Assembly: GCA_963580285.1 (NCBI GenBank)
Contig: CAUZLF010000710.1
Span: 62,001-126,000, forward strand
DNA: 64,000 nt
Direction: 5' to 3'
Source: Lucinisca nassula
Taxonomy: Eukaryota; Mollusca; Bivalvia; Lucinida; Lucinidae
This document shows, in pieces, positions 10,526 to 21,590 of the stretch. Within the stretch, counting starts at the first letter, position 1, and every line of letters starts with the position of its first letter. The translations under genes were made by a program, and so were the position numbers. A model generated the notes under the pieces. It was not told where the DNA came from, did not search any database, and saw only the letters and a program-made list of their open reading frames with translations.

Positions 10526-11299
10526 TCGTCAAGGTGGTTCTAATGAGTTCCCAGAGTCTCTTATTTTCAGCAGAAATGTGAAAATATCAGGGTTTTTTTT
10601 TTAATATGAAAATTTTCATTTTTTGTGGTAAAACTTTTCAATATATTTTAATAGACATGTCTTCGTTATGTACAGGAATACACATTATTTTTTTTTCTTA
10701 TTTCTGTGGCAAAATACACAGACCATTGATACTCGTTAGAACCGCTTCGCCGAGGCGGTTATAACGAGCAGCGCAGCAAAAATATGACAAAAACCAGATT
10801 TTTTATCAGATTTTTTGGAGGGTGGTGATGGTAGAATTCTCCCATATATTTGAATAGGGGGTGTTTTCATAATGCATACTATCACACAGATTATGAGTAC
10901 TACCCAGTAGGCACACAAAGAGTATGCAACATCGTGTGAATGTAATGCTTTGTTATTTATTTATAAGCTAGTTATTTTTGTTAAGCATAAACTTATGGGG
11001 AAAATGAAAAGTATAAACGATATGTTTCTATTATATTCCTACCCAGGTTCTGACAAACATGTTTGCACATGGCGTGCACTTAATGTGATTATTACACTTT
11101 AAAGTGGCATTTATGTAAACTCGAGTTCAGACACCCCTGTAGGAAAAAAAAATGTTTGTTTGAATTGAGGTTTAACGTCTCCGTCAACACAATTTAGGTA
11201 AAACGTGACTCGTTATGTATGAATCGATGTGTCAGTACTTAATTTATGTATCAATACACGCGGGCATATATCAATATTTGTGCAGAAAGAGTAGTTGTT
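10526..11299. other. AT-rich spacer with palindrome
   Basis: A hairpin with CTCGTTAGAACCGC paired with GCGGTTATAACGAG lies at 10732-10768, a member of the short palindrome family. A SINE-A tail fragment is at 11155-11195. No gene is recognised. Confidence 0.4.
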
Positions 11300-11545
11300 A
11301 AGTAAATAAAAAATAGAAGTGGAGGCAATGATCAGGAATCGATACAATCAACCCACACCTCCCATCAGAAACACCAAAGGGAAAGAAATACAAACGTGAA
11401 ACAACAGACCTAATGGAAACATCAATAGCGGAAAGCCAAAAGGACAGTTACTTTCCCACAAAATGGCCAATAGGCCATCCAAAATAAAATAATATAAGTG
11501 ACACAAACACCCAAAGACAAACCTTAACAAAACTAAACCGCGACA
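11300..11545 (-). repeat. Family C repeat copy, partial
   Basis: The minus strand matches the downstream half of family C, ending in TTCCTGATCATTGCC. Confidence 0.75.
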
Positions 11546-11765
11546 GATCATCATGTTGGCAAGTCTATGCAATGAAGACCACCACTGCTAAACCTCACCT
11601 TATACAGCGAGAAGTGAATTCTCAAATAAACTTTATTTTTCATAGTTCTGTTTCTAAAACATAGACAATAAGATGGCTCTAACCCACATTCTATGTTTTG
11701 AGCAGAATGAGCAAAATGTCACATTTACATATACACATTTTCAAAGCCATAAATCCCATTATATG

Positions 11766-12100
11766 CATGTACACTCCAAATTTTTCCAGTTCTGTAGTGT
11801 ATTCCTTGCTTCCAAAGGATGACCATTTCTAGAACATATATAACGCCACTACAGCTGGTGTCTGGAAATGTGTGGCGGCTGTAAAACGTCTTCATGCCCT
11901 ACATCATAGTGTAGTTTATATTTTCTTGTCCTTTGGGATCATTGATTCCATTGTGGAATTTTGAAAATATCTGAGGGTCACTGATGAGGCCTAATTGGCC
12001 GAAACTAGCTAGTCTGGCCCAGAAAACATGTACACTCCATATTTTTCCAGTTCTGTAGTGTATTCCTTGCTTCCAAAGGATAGCCCTTTCTAGAACATCG
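11766..12100 (+). mobile_element. Hammerhead-bearing repeat with 72-bp direct repeats
   Basis: A block of about 72 bp beginning CATGTACACTCC occurs at 11766 and again at 12027, 261 bp apart, with only a few mismatches. A hammerhead lies in the intervening DNA just upstream of the second block. Tandem hammerhead-bearing units of a few hundred bp are the known arrangement in retrozymes and Penelope-like LTRs. This looks like one unit plus part of the next. Confidence 0.65.
11975..12020 (+). ncRNA. Type I hammerhead ribozyme motif, copy 2
   Basis: Stem I is GGGTCA (11975-11980) with TGGCCC (12015-12020), including one G-U pair. Next come CTGATGA (11981-11987), stem II GGCCTAATTGGCC (11988-12000) and GAAA (12001-12004). 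A minimal stem III lies in ACTAGCTAGT (12004-12013), followed by canonical cleavage triplet GTC ending at 12014. Stems II and III differ from the other two copies while keeping pairing. This compensatory change argues for selected structure. Confidence 0.9.
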
Positions 12101-12304
12101 CAAATGTAATGTGAGCTCAAATATCTTTCTCTAAAAGGTGCTAGCTAGCTCAGTTGTCCAAACCTGACGTAAAAGTCTCTATTTGGTCGTCCAGCTGCAC
12201 CAAACGAGGATAATACAATACTTTCCGGGACTCGTCATACCCCCATAAACCCCTATATGTACCAAAAATATATCTAACCTCAATCCATAGTGCTTGAAAA
12301 AAAT
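12101..12304. other. Unassigned spacer
   Basis: No recognised feature. Confidence 0.25.
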
Positions 12305-12544
12305 AAGGGCGAAACGAGTCAACGACCCCCAAAACAGGGCGAAACGACCCACGGGCGAAACAACCCAGGGCGAAACGACCCGAGTCCTTTTTAAGGTATG
12401 GTGCGACCCACAGGGCGATGATGCTACTTTAATATATGCCTCTTCTCCACTCTGTCCTGTTAAAGATGAATTAAAGTTCTACAATGGAAAGTATCGAAAC
12501 GACTATGGGGCACGAAACGACCATGGGGCCAAACGACTATTGGG
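12305..12544 (+). repeat. GGCGAAACGACC-type minisatellite
   Basis: Degenerate GGGCGAAACGACC units lie at 12305-12385 and 12490-12544. They flank about 100 bp of non-repeated sequence. Confidence 0.7.
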
Positions 12545-12848
12545 AGCGTGATAGCTCAGTGGTTAGTGCACTTGCCTCTGATGCTAGAGGTCCCGGGTTC
12601 AATCCCCGGCAGCGGCGATAAAATTTCGGTGTCCGAACACACTCCATTGTCATCATTTGCAGGGATGAATGTCATAAAGTGCACCGTCCTTCGGATCGGG
12701 ACGTTAACTGGAGGCCCCCTGGGCAGGGAGAACCATCCCCTCTGCAGGTTATCTATCTATCTATCTTCTGATACTGAGTCGGTCATATCTGGCCATTACC
12801 TCAGTTGATTGGGTGGCTAAATTTAGAATTTAGCTGAAAAAAAAAAGA
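12545..12848 (+). mobile_element. tRNA-derived SINE, full length
   Basis: The head has an A box (TAGCTCAGTGGTTAGTGC) and a B box (GGTTCAATCCC) at tRNA spacing. A body follows with CTTCGGATCGGGACGTTAA, a short TATC run at 12742-12760 and a poly-A tail at 12838-12848. Its 3' part is repeated in inverse orientation at 14160-14222, on the other side of the LINE. Confidence 0.85.
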
Positions 12849-12849
12849 G

Positions 12850-14105
12850 AGAGAGGCACTGGATGCGTCCTTAAAACTATTTACAATCTGCATAACAGAG
12901 GTATCCTAAAACGCATACCTCTGAGTCCCAATCTTACACTGTGCGGGCTTTGAACTTTCTGCGGACTTGGCATTCACCGCAGAGGAGGGAAGACTATTCC
13001 ACTGGGGAATAGTTCTAGGAAAGAACGAGTTCTTCAGGGCATCACTATAGGACTGGTATCTACGATATTGTGAGTCGTTTACTTTTGATGCCCTTGTTTG
13101 GGTCGACACTGTTACAGGGGTCAAGTACCTATCTTTATCAATAGACACTGAATCAGAGTGTATCTTGTAGAAGAAGGTTAAAGAGGACTGCTCACGACGG
13201 GCCTCCAGGGACGGCCACTCTAGCTCATTAAGCATGTCACCGACGCTACTTCTATTTCGCCATCGCCTACAGGTCCATCGAGCAGCTGTCCTCTGCACCT
13301 TCTCCAGCTGCTGAGTCTGAGTTTTAACATAGGGATGCCAAATGGGTGATGCATATTCAAGTTGAGGGCGAACCAATGTTTTATATGCAACATCCTTTGT
13401 CTGCCTAGGTGCAAAAGCCAAGTTCCGTCTAAGGAATCCCAAGGTCCTAGTTGCTTTAGATGTAATCTCTGAGATATTTTGACCCCAATCAAGATCGTCA
13501 GTGATGGTGATACCAAGATATTTGGCGGATTGAACATGCTCCAAAACTTGCTGGTGAAGAGTATAGTCAAACTTAATTTGCTTGTCCGAAGGGTGTCGTG
13601 ACACTCTCATTGAGTGACATTTGGCCACATTGAACTTCATTTGCCAATCGGCCTCCCACTGTGCAAGTTGATCCAGGTCATCTTGTAAAATAAGACAGTC
13701 AGAAGGAGAATATATGTTCCTATACAGGACACAATCATCAGCAAACAAACGGACCGATGACCTGATATTATCGGGGAGATCATTAATGAAAACCAAGAAA
13801 AGGACCGGTCCAAGGACCGAACCTTGGGGGACTCCAGATAAAACAGGGACTGGATCAGACGCTTGGCCATCAAGTACAACTTGTTGTGAGCGCCCAGAGA
13901 GCCATGAGCTAATCCACCTATGCGTGGATCCTCTTATCCCATAGTACTCCAGTTTATGTAATAGCCTTCTGTGAGGTACCTTGTCAAAGGCCTTAGCAAA
14001 GTCCATGATGATCAAGTCAGTCTGTTTGTGGCCACAGTTTATGGCCCCATCCAGATTGCTCACAATGTCATGGTAAAATTGAACAAGCTGCGTAAAGATC
14101 CCTAC
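12850..14105 (-). pseudogene. 5'-truncated non-LTR retrotransposon (LINE) RT ORF
   Basis: The minus frame is open from 14231 to a stop at 12906 (441 codons). The homologous part starts near 14105. It contains motif A (MDFAKAFDKVPHRRLLHKL), motif B (SGVPQGSVLGPVLFLVFIND), catalytic FADD (residues 163-166 of the frame) and the post-RT block PQLEYASPIWHPY. This is typical of CR1/L2/Jockey-like LINEs. The endonuclease and the start of the fingers are missing, so it is a dead 5' truncation. The frame itself is unusually intact, suggesting a young insertion. The first 45 or so codons are flanking sequence. Confidence 0.92.
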
Positions 14106-14159
14106 CGTAATTACATGATTACTGTGTAGGTTTTCATCCTGCAAAACCTGGAGTGTATG

Positions 14160-14222
14160 TAATATACACCCGCGGTAATGGTCAAATGTGACCGACGCAG
14201 TATCAGAAGATAGATAGATAGG
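14160..14222 (-). mobile_element. SINE 3' fragment, inverted relative to 12545-12848
   Basis: The minus strand reads TATCTATCTATCTTCTGATACT and the GGTCA/CCATTACC blocks of the SINE at 12742-12800. The two pieces form inverted repeats on either side of the LINE. Confidence 0.75.
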
Positions 14223-14555
14223 AAAGGACAAGGAGGAAACGTCTTGGGAGCGAAAGGACTAGGGGAGGAAATGGTTTGGGGCAACACGACTCGGATTTCC
14301 GGTAATTAGGTTGGTTCCGATTTTTTAAAACTCAAGAACACGAATTATTTGTCAATAGTTTTCAAGTCTTGGGAGCGAAACGACTAGGGGAGGAAATGGT
14401 TTGGGGTGAAACGACTCAGATTACCGGTAATTATGTTGGTTCCGGTTTTTAAAACTCCGGAACACGAATTATTTGTCAATAGTTTTTGACAGGCCGCCTC
14501 GTTCTGAAAGGGGCACCTGATTTGAACTATCTTGAAAAGAATACTTTCAGGTTTA
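14223..14555 (+). repeat. GAAACGACT minisatellite and a duplicated segment
   Basis: GGGAGCGAAACGACTAGGGG occurs twice, and the segment ending ACACGAATTATTTGTCAATAG is duplicated (near 14339 and 14461). This implies a local tandem duplication of about 125 bp. Confidence 0.7.
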
Positions 14556-14680
14556 TCTTTGTTTGATTGGAAGTTTAACGTCCCCGCCAACACTGTAAAG
14601 GTTATTTTGGAGACGTTGCTTCCAATTTTGTGGGATTTTTACCCTGAGATGAAATGACATCCCAAGCCCTGCCGCCTGGT
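14556..14680 (-). mobile_element. SINE-A, tail fragment
   Basis: It matches GTTTGATTGGAAGTTTAACG through GGTTATTTTGGAGACGTTGC to AAGCCCTGCCGCC. Confidence 0.8.
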
Positions 14681-15032
14681 GGTTGACAAAACACGAACCA
14701 ATACGGACTCATGGACCTAATTTTGTTTTTGTCGCATCTGCTTATAGCAGGGTGCAACATAGGCGTCCGATCGTCCGTCCGTCTGTTAACATTTACGTCG
14801 AAGTTCGATATTTATGTCAAAGTTTTTATTTTACAAACCTCAGCTACCATCAAACCTTACATGAAACATCTCGTAGACCTTCTCACTTTGTGAGCACCTT
14901 GACCTGGTGACTCTGACCTATATTTTGCGCTCCAGTGACTTTGACCATTAAGTCGAAGTTCGACATTTACGTCAAAGTTCGACATTTACGTCAAAGTTTT
15001 CATTTTACAAACCTCAGCTACCATCAAACCTT

Positions 15033-16105
15033 GGTCGGGTATGAAACACCCTTCCCGATCCCGATCCGAAAATCCCCGATCCAAAATTTTCTATTTGCCC
15101 TAATTTATTAATTAGAATATGTTTTAAACACTTTTTGAGTTTATGTTATTACTTTTCAGTTTTTTAATTATTATTTATGTATAATTTGTTTAAATAAGTC
15201 CAATTTGTGATTTTATCCTAGATTATTCCTCTCTCAGGGGTATGAAAGACCCTGCCGATTTTTCGTAAAAATATTGTTTTCTTCCGCCTCTAATTAAAAA
15301 TATAAACAATAACTAAATATTAAAATCAACATATTAAACGGAATTGTTATATACTTTTATGGCTTTTCTAGTTTAAAGGAGAACTTAAAAAGAGTTTCGG
15401 AGGTGTTTTTTGCATATTTTTATCCAAAATGATTACTGATCATTATTGCTATTTATAGCTACAAAATTGAACCGAATGTGAAAGAAATGACCGGAGACGG
15501 ACCGATCATGAGTTTCACGTCGTCTCAAAAATCGTATGTGTGATATATAACGACCATTGTGCGAATGCTAGAAGTTTCCCCATGTCCTGTCTATCTATTT
15601 CTGATTTTTGATACAATGTGAAACTCAAGATCGGCCCGCTGCCGATGATTTCTTTAACATTCGGTTTAACTTACGTAACTATAAATAGCAATAATGATCG
15701 GTAATACTTTTGGATATAAATATGTAAAAAAAACACCCGAAACTCCTTTAAGTTCTCTTTCGTTCTGGTAAAGGCAGCAATGTATATAACAATTCCTATA
15801 TTTTGATTTTATCATTTAGTTATTGTTTATTTTTGTAATTAGAGGCGGAAGAATACAATATTTTTACGAAAAATCGGCATTGTCTTTCATACCCCGGAGA
15901 GAGGAATAATTTAAGATAAAATCACAAATTGGACATATTTAAACGAAATATACAAAAATGATGATTGAAATACTTAAAAGTAATAAAATGAACACAAAAA
16001 GTGCTGAAAACATATTCTAATTAATAAATTAGGGCAAATAGAAAATTTTGGATCGGGGATTTTCGGATCGGGGTCGGGATCGGGAAGGGTGTTTCATACC
16101 CGACC
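15033..16105. mobile_element. 1.07-kb foldback element with long TIRs and 9-bp TSD
   Basis: The ends are GGTCGGGTATGAAACACCC and its complement. The arms stay complementary for about 480 bp, leaving a loop of about 100 bp near 15520-15620. It is flanked by the perfect duplication TCAAACCTT at 15024-15032 and 16106-16114. Very long TIRs with 9-bp duplications suggest a Mutator-like or foldback non-autonomous element. There is no ORF. Confidence 0.9.
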
Positions 16106-16857
16106 TCAAACCTTACATGAAGCATGTCTTAGACCTTCTCACTTTGTAAGCACCTTGACCTGGTAAATTTGACATATATTTTGCGCTCCAGTGACTTTTA
16201 CCATTACGTCGAAGTTCGTCATTTATGTCAAAGTTTGTATTGTAATCAACTATAAGACTAAACAACCATCAAACCTTTCATGAAACATCACCCTGAGCTC
16301 CTGACTAGGCAAGCACCTTGACTCTGTGACCTTGACCTATATTTTACGCTCCACTGACTTTGACACATTTTACGTCGAAGTTCCAGAACTCCTCAAATAA
16401 AAGGCCCACAACCATCTAATCTTGCATAGTGCTTCTCCTAGATGTACTAACTCTGCAGGTACCTTGACCCGGTGACGACCTATATTTTATGCTCCATCAA
16501 CTTCGACAAATTTTTATGTTAAAGTTCCAGATCTCTGCAAATAAAAGGTCTACAACCATCAAAGCTTCCATATTGCTGCTCCTGGATGTACTGATTCTGC
16601 AGGTACCTTGACCTGGTGATCTTGACCTATATTTTACGCTCCATTGACTTTGACACAAAATGCGTCAATGTTCCAGTTCTTCTCAAATAAAAGGCCTGCA
16701 ACCACCAAATCTTGCATAGTGGTTCTTCTAGATGTACTGACTATGCAGGTACCTTGACTTGGTGACCTTGACCTTTTTTTTTTTGGCACTCCATTGACTT
16801 TAACACATTTTAGGTCAACATTCCATATCTTCTTAACATTTATCGTCCTGTAATGTA

Positions 16858-17839
16858 TTTTGACGCACATCTAATTTGACGCACCAACAAGTTTCTTCCT
16901 TGCTTGGACTTACGGAAGCTAATTTGCAATACCTCATCATCATTTTGGTAGAACAACATTAGAGTGTTGCATCAAGATGAGTTTTGAGAAATTTGAGGTT
17001 TGTCCTGGAAAATGACAATAGTTTTACCCTGAATGCCCAAATCTTTAAGAGAAATCCTTAAGGCACTTTTTTCCTCAAATTGAAGTATAAAAATTTAAGA
17101 ACCAAAAAGGGACATCTGAAACAAACCATGCTTTCTCTGTTATAGTGTCACCTGGTGCATTAGTTCACATACAATTTGTTTGAATGAATTGCTAATGTAT
17201 ACAAAATTTTACTTTTCAATCTAATATCTCGTCTTATACAAAAATATGTTGGAACTGGAAGAAGAGAAATTTGTGAAGTAATTTCTGTGTGTTTGTATGT
17301 TGTAAAGTGTAAAGAATTCCAAGAAAATTCTTGTCAGTGATAATGAACAATCTATTAAAGAAAATACTGACGCAGACCTTTGGTATATTACCCAATGCAA
17401 GCAAGAGAAACAAGCACCGCAACTTCCCTACCCACTGAAACAAGGACATATAAATGGCGGCCATTTGCAAAATAGGATAAGATTATTTAAATTCTTTCAG
17501 GTGTCAAACAATAGTTATTCTTGTTATTTTATTTTGTTTTAACAGACAAATTATGATCTCTGAACACTGCCATGGTATTATTGTTGAACTTAAATAATTA
17601 TCTTGCAGGAAAAATGGCATATTGTCAGATGCGTCATTTCATATGACTGTTAGCCTAAATGACAGTCACCATGGTGGTCCTTTTTCACCAATAATTTCTA
17701 CAAAAACAGTTGATGGAAAATAATTTAAATGATATACAAAGATTTGCTAGAAGTCCATGTATGTCTTGCACAAATCCAATGTGCTGGGAGTTGCAAGTTA
17801 AATTAATGACACATCAACTAATGCTTAAGTGCGTCAAAA
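16858..17839. mobile_element. Putative 982-bp element with TTTTGACGCAC ends
   Basis: TTTTGACGCAC (16858-16868) is matched by GTGCGTCAAAA (17829-17839), and it splits the tandem-core sequence of the host element. A second TTTGACGCAC lies just inside the left end. No clear target duplication is seen. Inside are AT-rich sequence and no recognisable ORF. Confidence 0.5.
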
Positions 17840-18178
17840 CCCATGAGTCTAGGCTACTTTCTCTGTGGGTACCTTGACCTGGTGACCTTAACCGATATTA
17901 TGCACTCCAGCGACTTTTACGTCAATGTTCAATATGTCCTAAAATAAATGGCCTACAGCCACCAAACTTTGCATAGTACTTCTCCTCATTGTACTGATTT
18001 GGCACGTACCTTGACCTAGTGACCATGGCCTATATTTTTGGTCCAGTGACTTTGATACATTTTACATCAACTATCAACTGCTATGAAATTTACTTAATTA
18101 CGTAATAACAACATTCTGATTGTGGCTTCTACGACTTTTGTCCCACAGCAGGTGCGACGCCGCCTTCTGCGGAAATCT

Positions 18179-18452
18179 TGTGTTTGTTTGATTTGAGGTT
18201 TAACGTCCCCGACAACACTGTAAAGGTCATTTTGGAGATTTTGCTTCCAATTTTGTGGGACTTTTACCCGACATTAAGATGAAATGACTTCTCAAGCCCT
18301 GCCGCCCAATGAAACCAATAGGGTTTAAAAACATGGACGGTCCGACTCGCACCGCTTTGCCTGGACAGGCTTTGATCCTCTAAGCAGTTTATTGCTCGTG
18401 TGCGGGTCGGTTTCAGCTCTGCGTGGAAGCATCTTAAAGCCCCGATGGGCGG
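18179..18452 (-). mobile_element. SINE-A copy
   Basis: The plus strand runs from GTTTGTTTGATTTGAGG to AAAGCCCCGATGGGCGG. There is an internal deletion before the head (CATGCAGCCCATCTATTTC is missing). Confidence 0.85.
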
Positions 18453-18481
18453 CTGCCAAGCTATACACTGAAATTCTGCTA

Positions 18482-18694
18482 TTAACCCTTGTCCTGCTGA
18501 ATATTCATATATGCCACACCCACTACTGATTATCAGCCAATCAGATTACTTGATGCAAATTATTGCAACAAATTCACAATCTGAATGGCAAACAATGTAG
18601 ATCCTGATCAGATGGCTTCGTCAGAAGCCATCTGATCTGGATCTACATTGTTTCAAAGATAAGGCATATCCGGGATCAGCAGGACAAGGGTTAA
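18482..18694. mobile_element. TTAA-flanked MITE with central hairpin
   Basis: TTAACCCTTGTCCTGCTG at the left is matched by CAGCAGGACAAGGGTTAA at the right. A 64-bp hairpin (18590-18653, AAACAATGTAGATC...) lies inside. TTAA borders suggest piggyBac-type transposition. Confidence 0.75.
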
Positions 18695-18805
18695 TATCAG
18701 CTATAATTCAGAGTAATTCTGCCCTTGAAATCATATTTAGGAAGTTACAGTTTTTCTTCCTTTGTATATTTTCTACACTCAGTGTCCTCTGTTCCAGGAC
18801 CATGA

Positions 18806-18870
18806 TCAGTACTGTTCAAAAGTGGTCTCAAAGACCACTTTTCAACAGTCCCAAAGGTGGTCTGAATTTG
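18806..18870. repeat. Palindromic CCACTTTTGAACAGTCCC repeat
   Basis: GTTCAAAAGTGGTCT is followed by AGACCACTTTTCAACAGTCC and AAAGGTGGTCT. The unit is the same as the array at 58258-58640. Confidence 0.8.
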
Positions 18871-20814
18871 TGTTTTTAATGACAGATTCCATCTGTCTAT
18901 TCTTGCTGTGCTACACGTTTAAAGTAAATCAGGCTTCAGTTCTTCCGGCTTTAACCGCCATAGAAATATGAGTCAGCACAATATGTAGTCCAGTTTGGCG
19001 CAGTAATCAAAATTGTACAAGGGTATTAGTTTTCCTGTAAGGGCGTAATACAAACTTTTGAAGCAGACGACTTGACGATCAGCATTTCATATGAATCAGC
19101 TGCATCATGCGACAGGTTTACCCGGATCAATACGGCATCTCCTCAGCAGTCTGCTCAGGTTTTACAATGTTTTATATCAGTGCTGTCAATATCTAATCCT
19201 TAAAGACCAGCCTGCTGTTGGACCAGGTCAGCTGCAGACAAGAATATTAATGGGTTTTCTTTCTGACTTTCGAGGTCAAGTTTAGGTCAGTTACAACTTT
19301 TTTGCACTGAGAAATTTGAAAGAAAGGCTGTCCCTTTCAACCCTGATAAGGTGTAGGTCCTGTGATATAATTCTAGGTGCCTAATATTTAGCAAAATGGA
19401 CGAGCCCATCTTCAGTGATGGAAGAGTGCACTCCAGAAACTCAAGGCAGTGAATAAATCAAAGCACTGACAACACTCAAGCCGATTGTGTCTAAATACAG
19501 GCTAGTCATGAACGGTTAAACTAATGCAAAAAAAGGTGTAGAACAAGATCAGCACCATGTTCTGTGGCGTTTGATCTGAGTTACATTGTTTGCCAGATCC
19601 AACATTTGATTCATGTGCAGATTTGACAGATAACACTTACATGTACCCAACACAGACAAACGACGTGGCTATGTTTGGGTTGACTGTTTGGCATTCGACC
19701 CGAAGTTGCTAATAAGAAAAGCGCTTCAGTGCTAATGTCTACGTGACTATCACTGACTTGTCGGAATAACTTTTTGTCTTGTAGAAAATAGCCGCACTGA
19801 GATCAGGGTATTCCATAAAACGGAAGAGGGTTATCCTGGAATCATAGGGTGAGCTTGGCAAACAGTGTAGACCAAGATCAGACGCTGCAGAGCGCGTCTT
19901 CTTATCAAAATCTTCACTATTTGTTTGGAATTTCAGAGTTAAATAAAACATTTTAAATCTCAGCCCAGGCCTATTACTCCAACCTTGACCCCACATTCTC
20001 AGTGCTTTGATTTCTGAAACCAAATGATTACAACACTCTTTGGCACCATGCCTCTTAAGCTAAAAAGGTTAAATCAATCAACCGTGAAGTCTGGTTACCA
20101 GTTCGGCCACGTTGATCCTGTGCACCAGATTCACACCAGTACAGATAGAAACCACATGTTCATTATCAAACTTTTAATGTGTAATGTAAGATCGTGCCTA
20201 GAAAAGAAGAAACTGAAATTTGTTTTCAAAAAGCATTAAGTCAGAGCGTATTGCAACATTTTTCATTAAAGGATTGTAAGCATGCCCCTGGACAGTTAGA
20301 AGCTGGTCGGAAAGTGGATGACATTGACTCTGATTTTGGGTGCCACATATGTGTTATCTATCGTTTATTGGAGCGACATCTTAATATATACAGAAGACGC
20401 TAGTGGACGTCGACATGGCGGAAGACCGACGTCAGTAGGTCAAGATATATATATAGACGCATATGCTGAACAGATTTCCGCCAGCAGCTGCTACACTGTA
20501 CCTGTAGATAAACAAGGGGTCTCAACTACTGACTAATAAGCACTGACACTGATCGTCACCCTTATGCGATGCACGTTTGAGAGATAGACGTCCCGTCGTG
20601 ACCAAAGTTAACGCGTCGACACAGTACGGAACACTTACGCTAGCGCATGAAATACGTAAATTGGCATCTTAAGTGACTGAATATGCGTTTCAGTGACAAA
20701 TCGCACTTCAGCGTGAATCATGCCGATCGTCGTTTCCGGGTGTTTTGACGTACAGGGTGTAAGGTATGACGAGGCGACAAGTGCATAATAGAGCCGGACA
20801 CATCGGCAGAAATT
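18871..20814. other. Mostly unassigned sequence with two degenerate core hairpins
   Basis: Weak copies of the 65-bp hairpin family lie at 19529-19595 and 19857-19926. The remaining short open frames match nothing I recognise. A run of CpG-containing sequence at 20400-20760 is less AT-rich than its surroundings. Confidence 0.35.
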
Positions 20815-21078
20815 GTTTGTTTGTTTGATTTGAGGTTTAACGTCCCCGACAACACTGTAAAGGTCATTTTGGAGATGTTGCTTCCAATTTTGTGTGACTT
20901 TTACGCCACATTGAGATGAAATGACATCTCAAGCCCTGTCGCCCAATGAAACCACACCGCGGTTCCTGGAAGGCTTAGACCCTCTTAGCGGTTTACCAGT
21001 ACTAGTGTGTTGGCCGGATTCAGCTCTGCGTGGAAGCATCATGCAGCCCATATATTTCTTCAAGCCCCTATGGGCGGG
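20815..21078 (-). mobile_element. SINE-A copy
   Basis: The plus strand runs from TTGTTTGTTTGATTTGAGG to AAGCCCCTATGGGCGGGGGC. A deletion removes about 40 bp after GCCCAATGAAACC. Confidence 0.85.
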
Positions 21079-21590
21079 GGCGAGCATTGGGTGAAATAAG
21101 CGTAAATGTGTGGCGAACTATTGCATGTTGTTAGCGAACGCAGCGTAGTGTCATTAAGAACATTCAGAATAGAGGTGATCACAACCGACCAGACAAAAAC
21201 TGTCACTTATGGACAATAGCATTTTTAAAACTTGAATTTTAATGTTTGGTTTTGAAAACTTAAATAGTTTCTTTCAAAAATTTGAAACATCGAATGTTGT
21301 TTTATAACACCACTGGTCTATAGACATCTGCAAACATATCATATATTGGAATTTGCAGAACTACCTTCGGTCTAAATTTTAAGATCTTTTTAGAAAGGTT
21401 TTCTGAAAGTTTTCACAGTGTTATGATTTTCACATAGACTCTGTCATTTCATTGCCTTTGGCGCTTTGATTTACTGAATGTTTTAAAGGATCACTTTCCC
21501 TTTCTTCTAAAATGGATCTTTATATCATCATTTTCAGATCCTGTAGCCTGCAACTCCGATTAATGTTCACAAAACCTGAGCTGGTGAGAG
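21079..21590 (+). other. Region 5' of the PIF1 start codon
   Basis: No repeat is recognised in the last 400 bp. A pyrimidine-rich stretch ends in CATTTTCAG at 21539. This could be the 3' splice site of a 5'-UTR intron, so an untranslated first exon may lie upstream. An in-frame TGA (21585-21587) precedes the ATG. Confidence 0.45.

Larger units (their letters stand above)
14722..18175 (+). mobile_element. Helentron-type (HINE-like) element with tandem core, family GTCGCAYCTGC
   Basis: The left end is TTTTTGTCGCATCTGC with a small hairpin (CTGCTTATAGCAGG) and a GTCC microsatellite (14768-14782). The core holds diverged 150-180-bp units (ACCTTGACCTGGTGACC) near 14890, 16145, 16310, 16455, 16605, 16752, 17870 and 18008. 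The right end is AGCAGGTGCGAC, complementary to the left end, then a hairpin CCGCCTTCTGCGG and ATCTTGTGTTT. Sub-terminal inverted repeats, GTCY microsatellite and a terminal 3' hairpin are the known layout of Helentron-associated elements. Two other elements are nested inside. Confidence 0.7.

Noticed and set aside
12545..12620. Functional tRNA gene
   Set aside because: A and B boxes are good but the acceptor stem does not pair and a SINE body with poly-A follows. The same applies to the heads at 8448, 33066, 37203, 43295 and 47384.
13714..13944. Plus-strand and second minus-strand frames in the LINE region
   Set aside because: They are shadow frames of the LINE RT, which carries all the recognisable motifs in its 12906-14231 frame.
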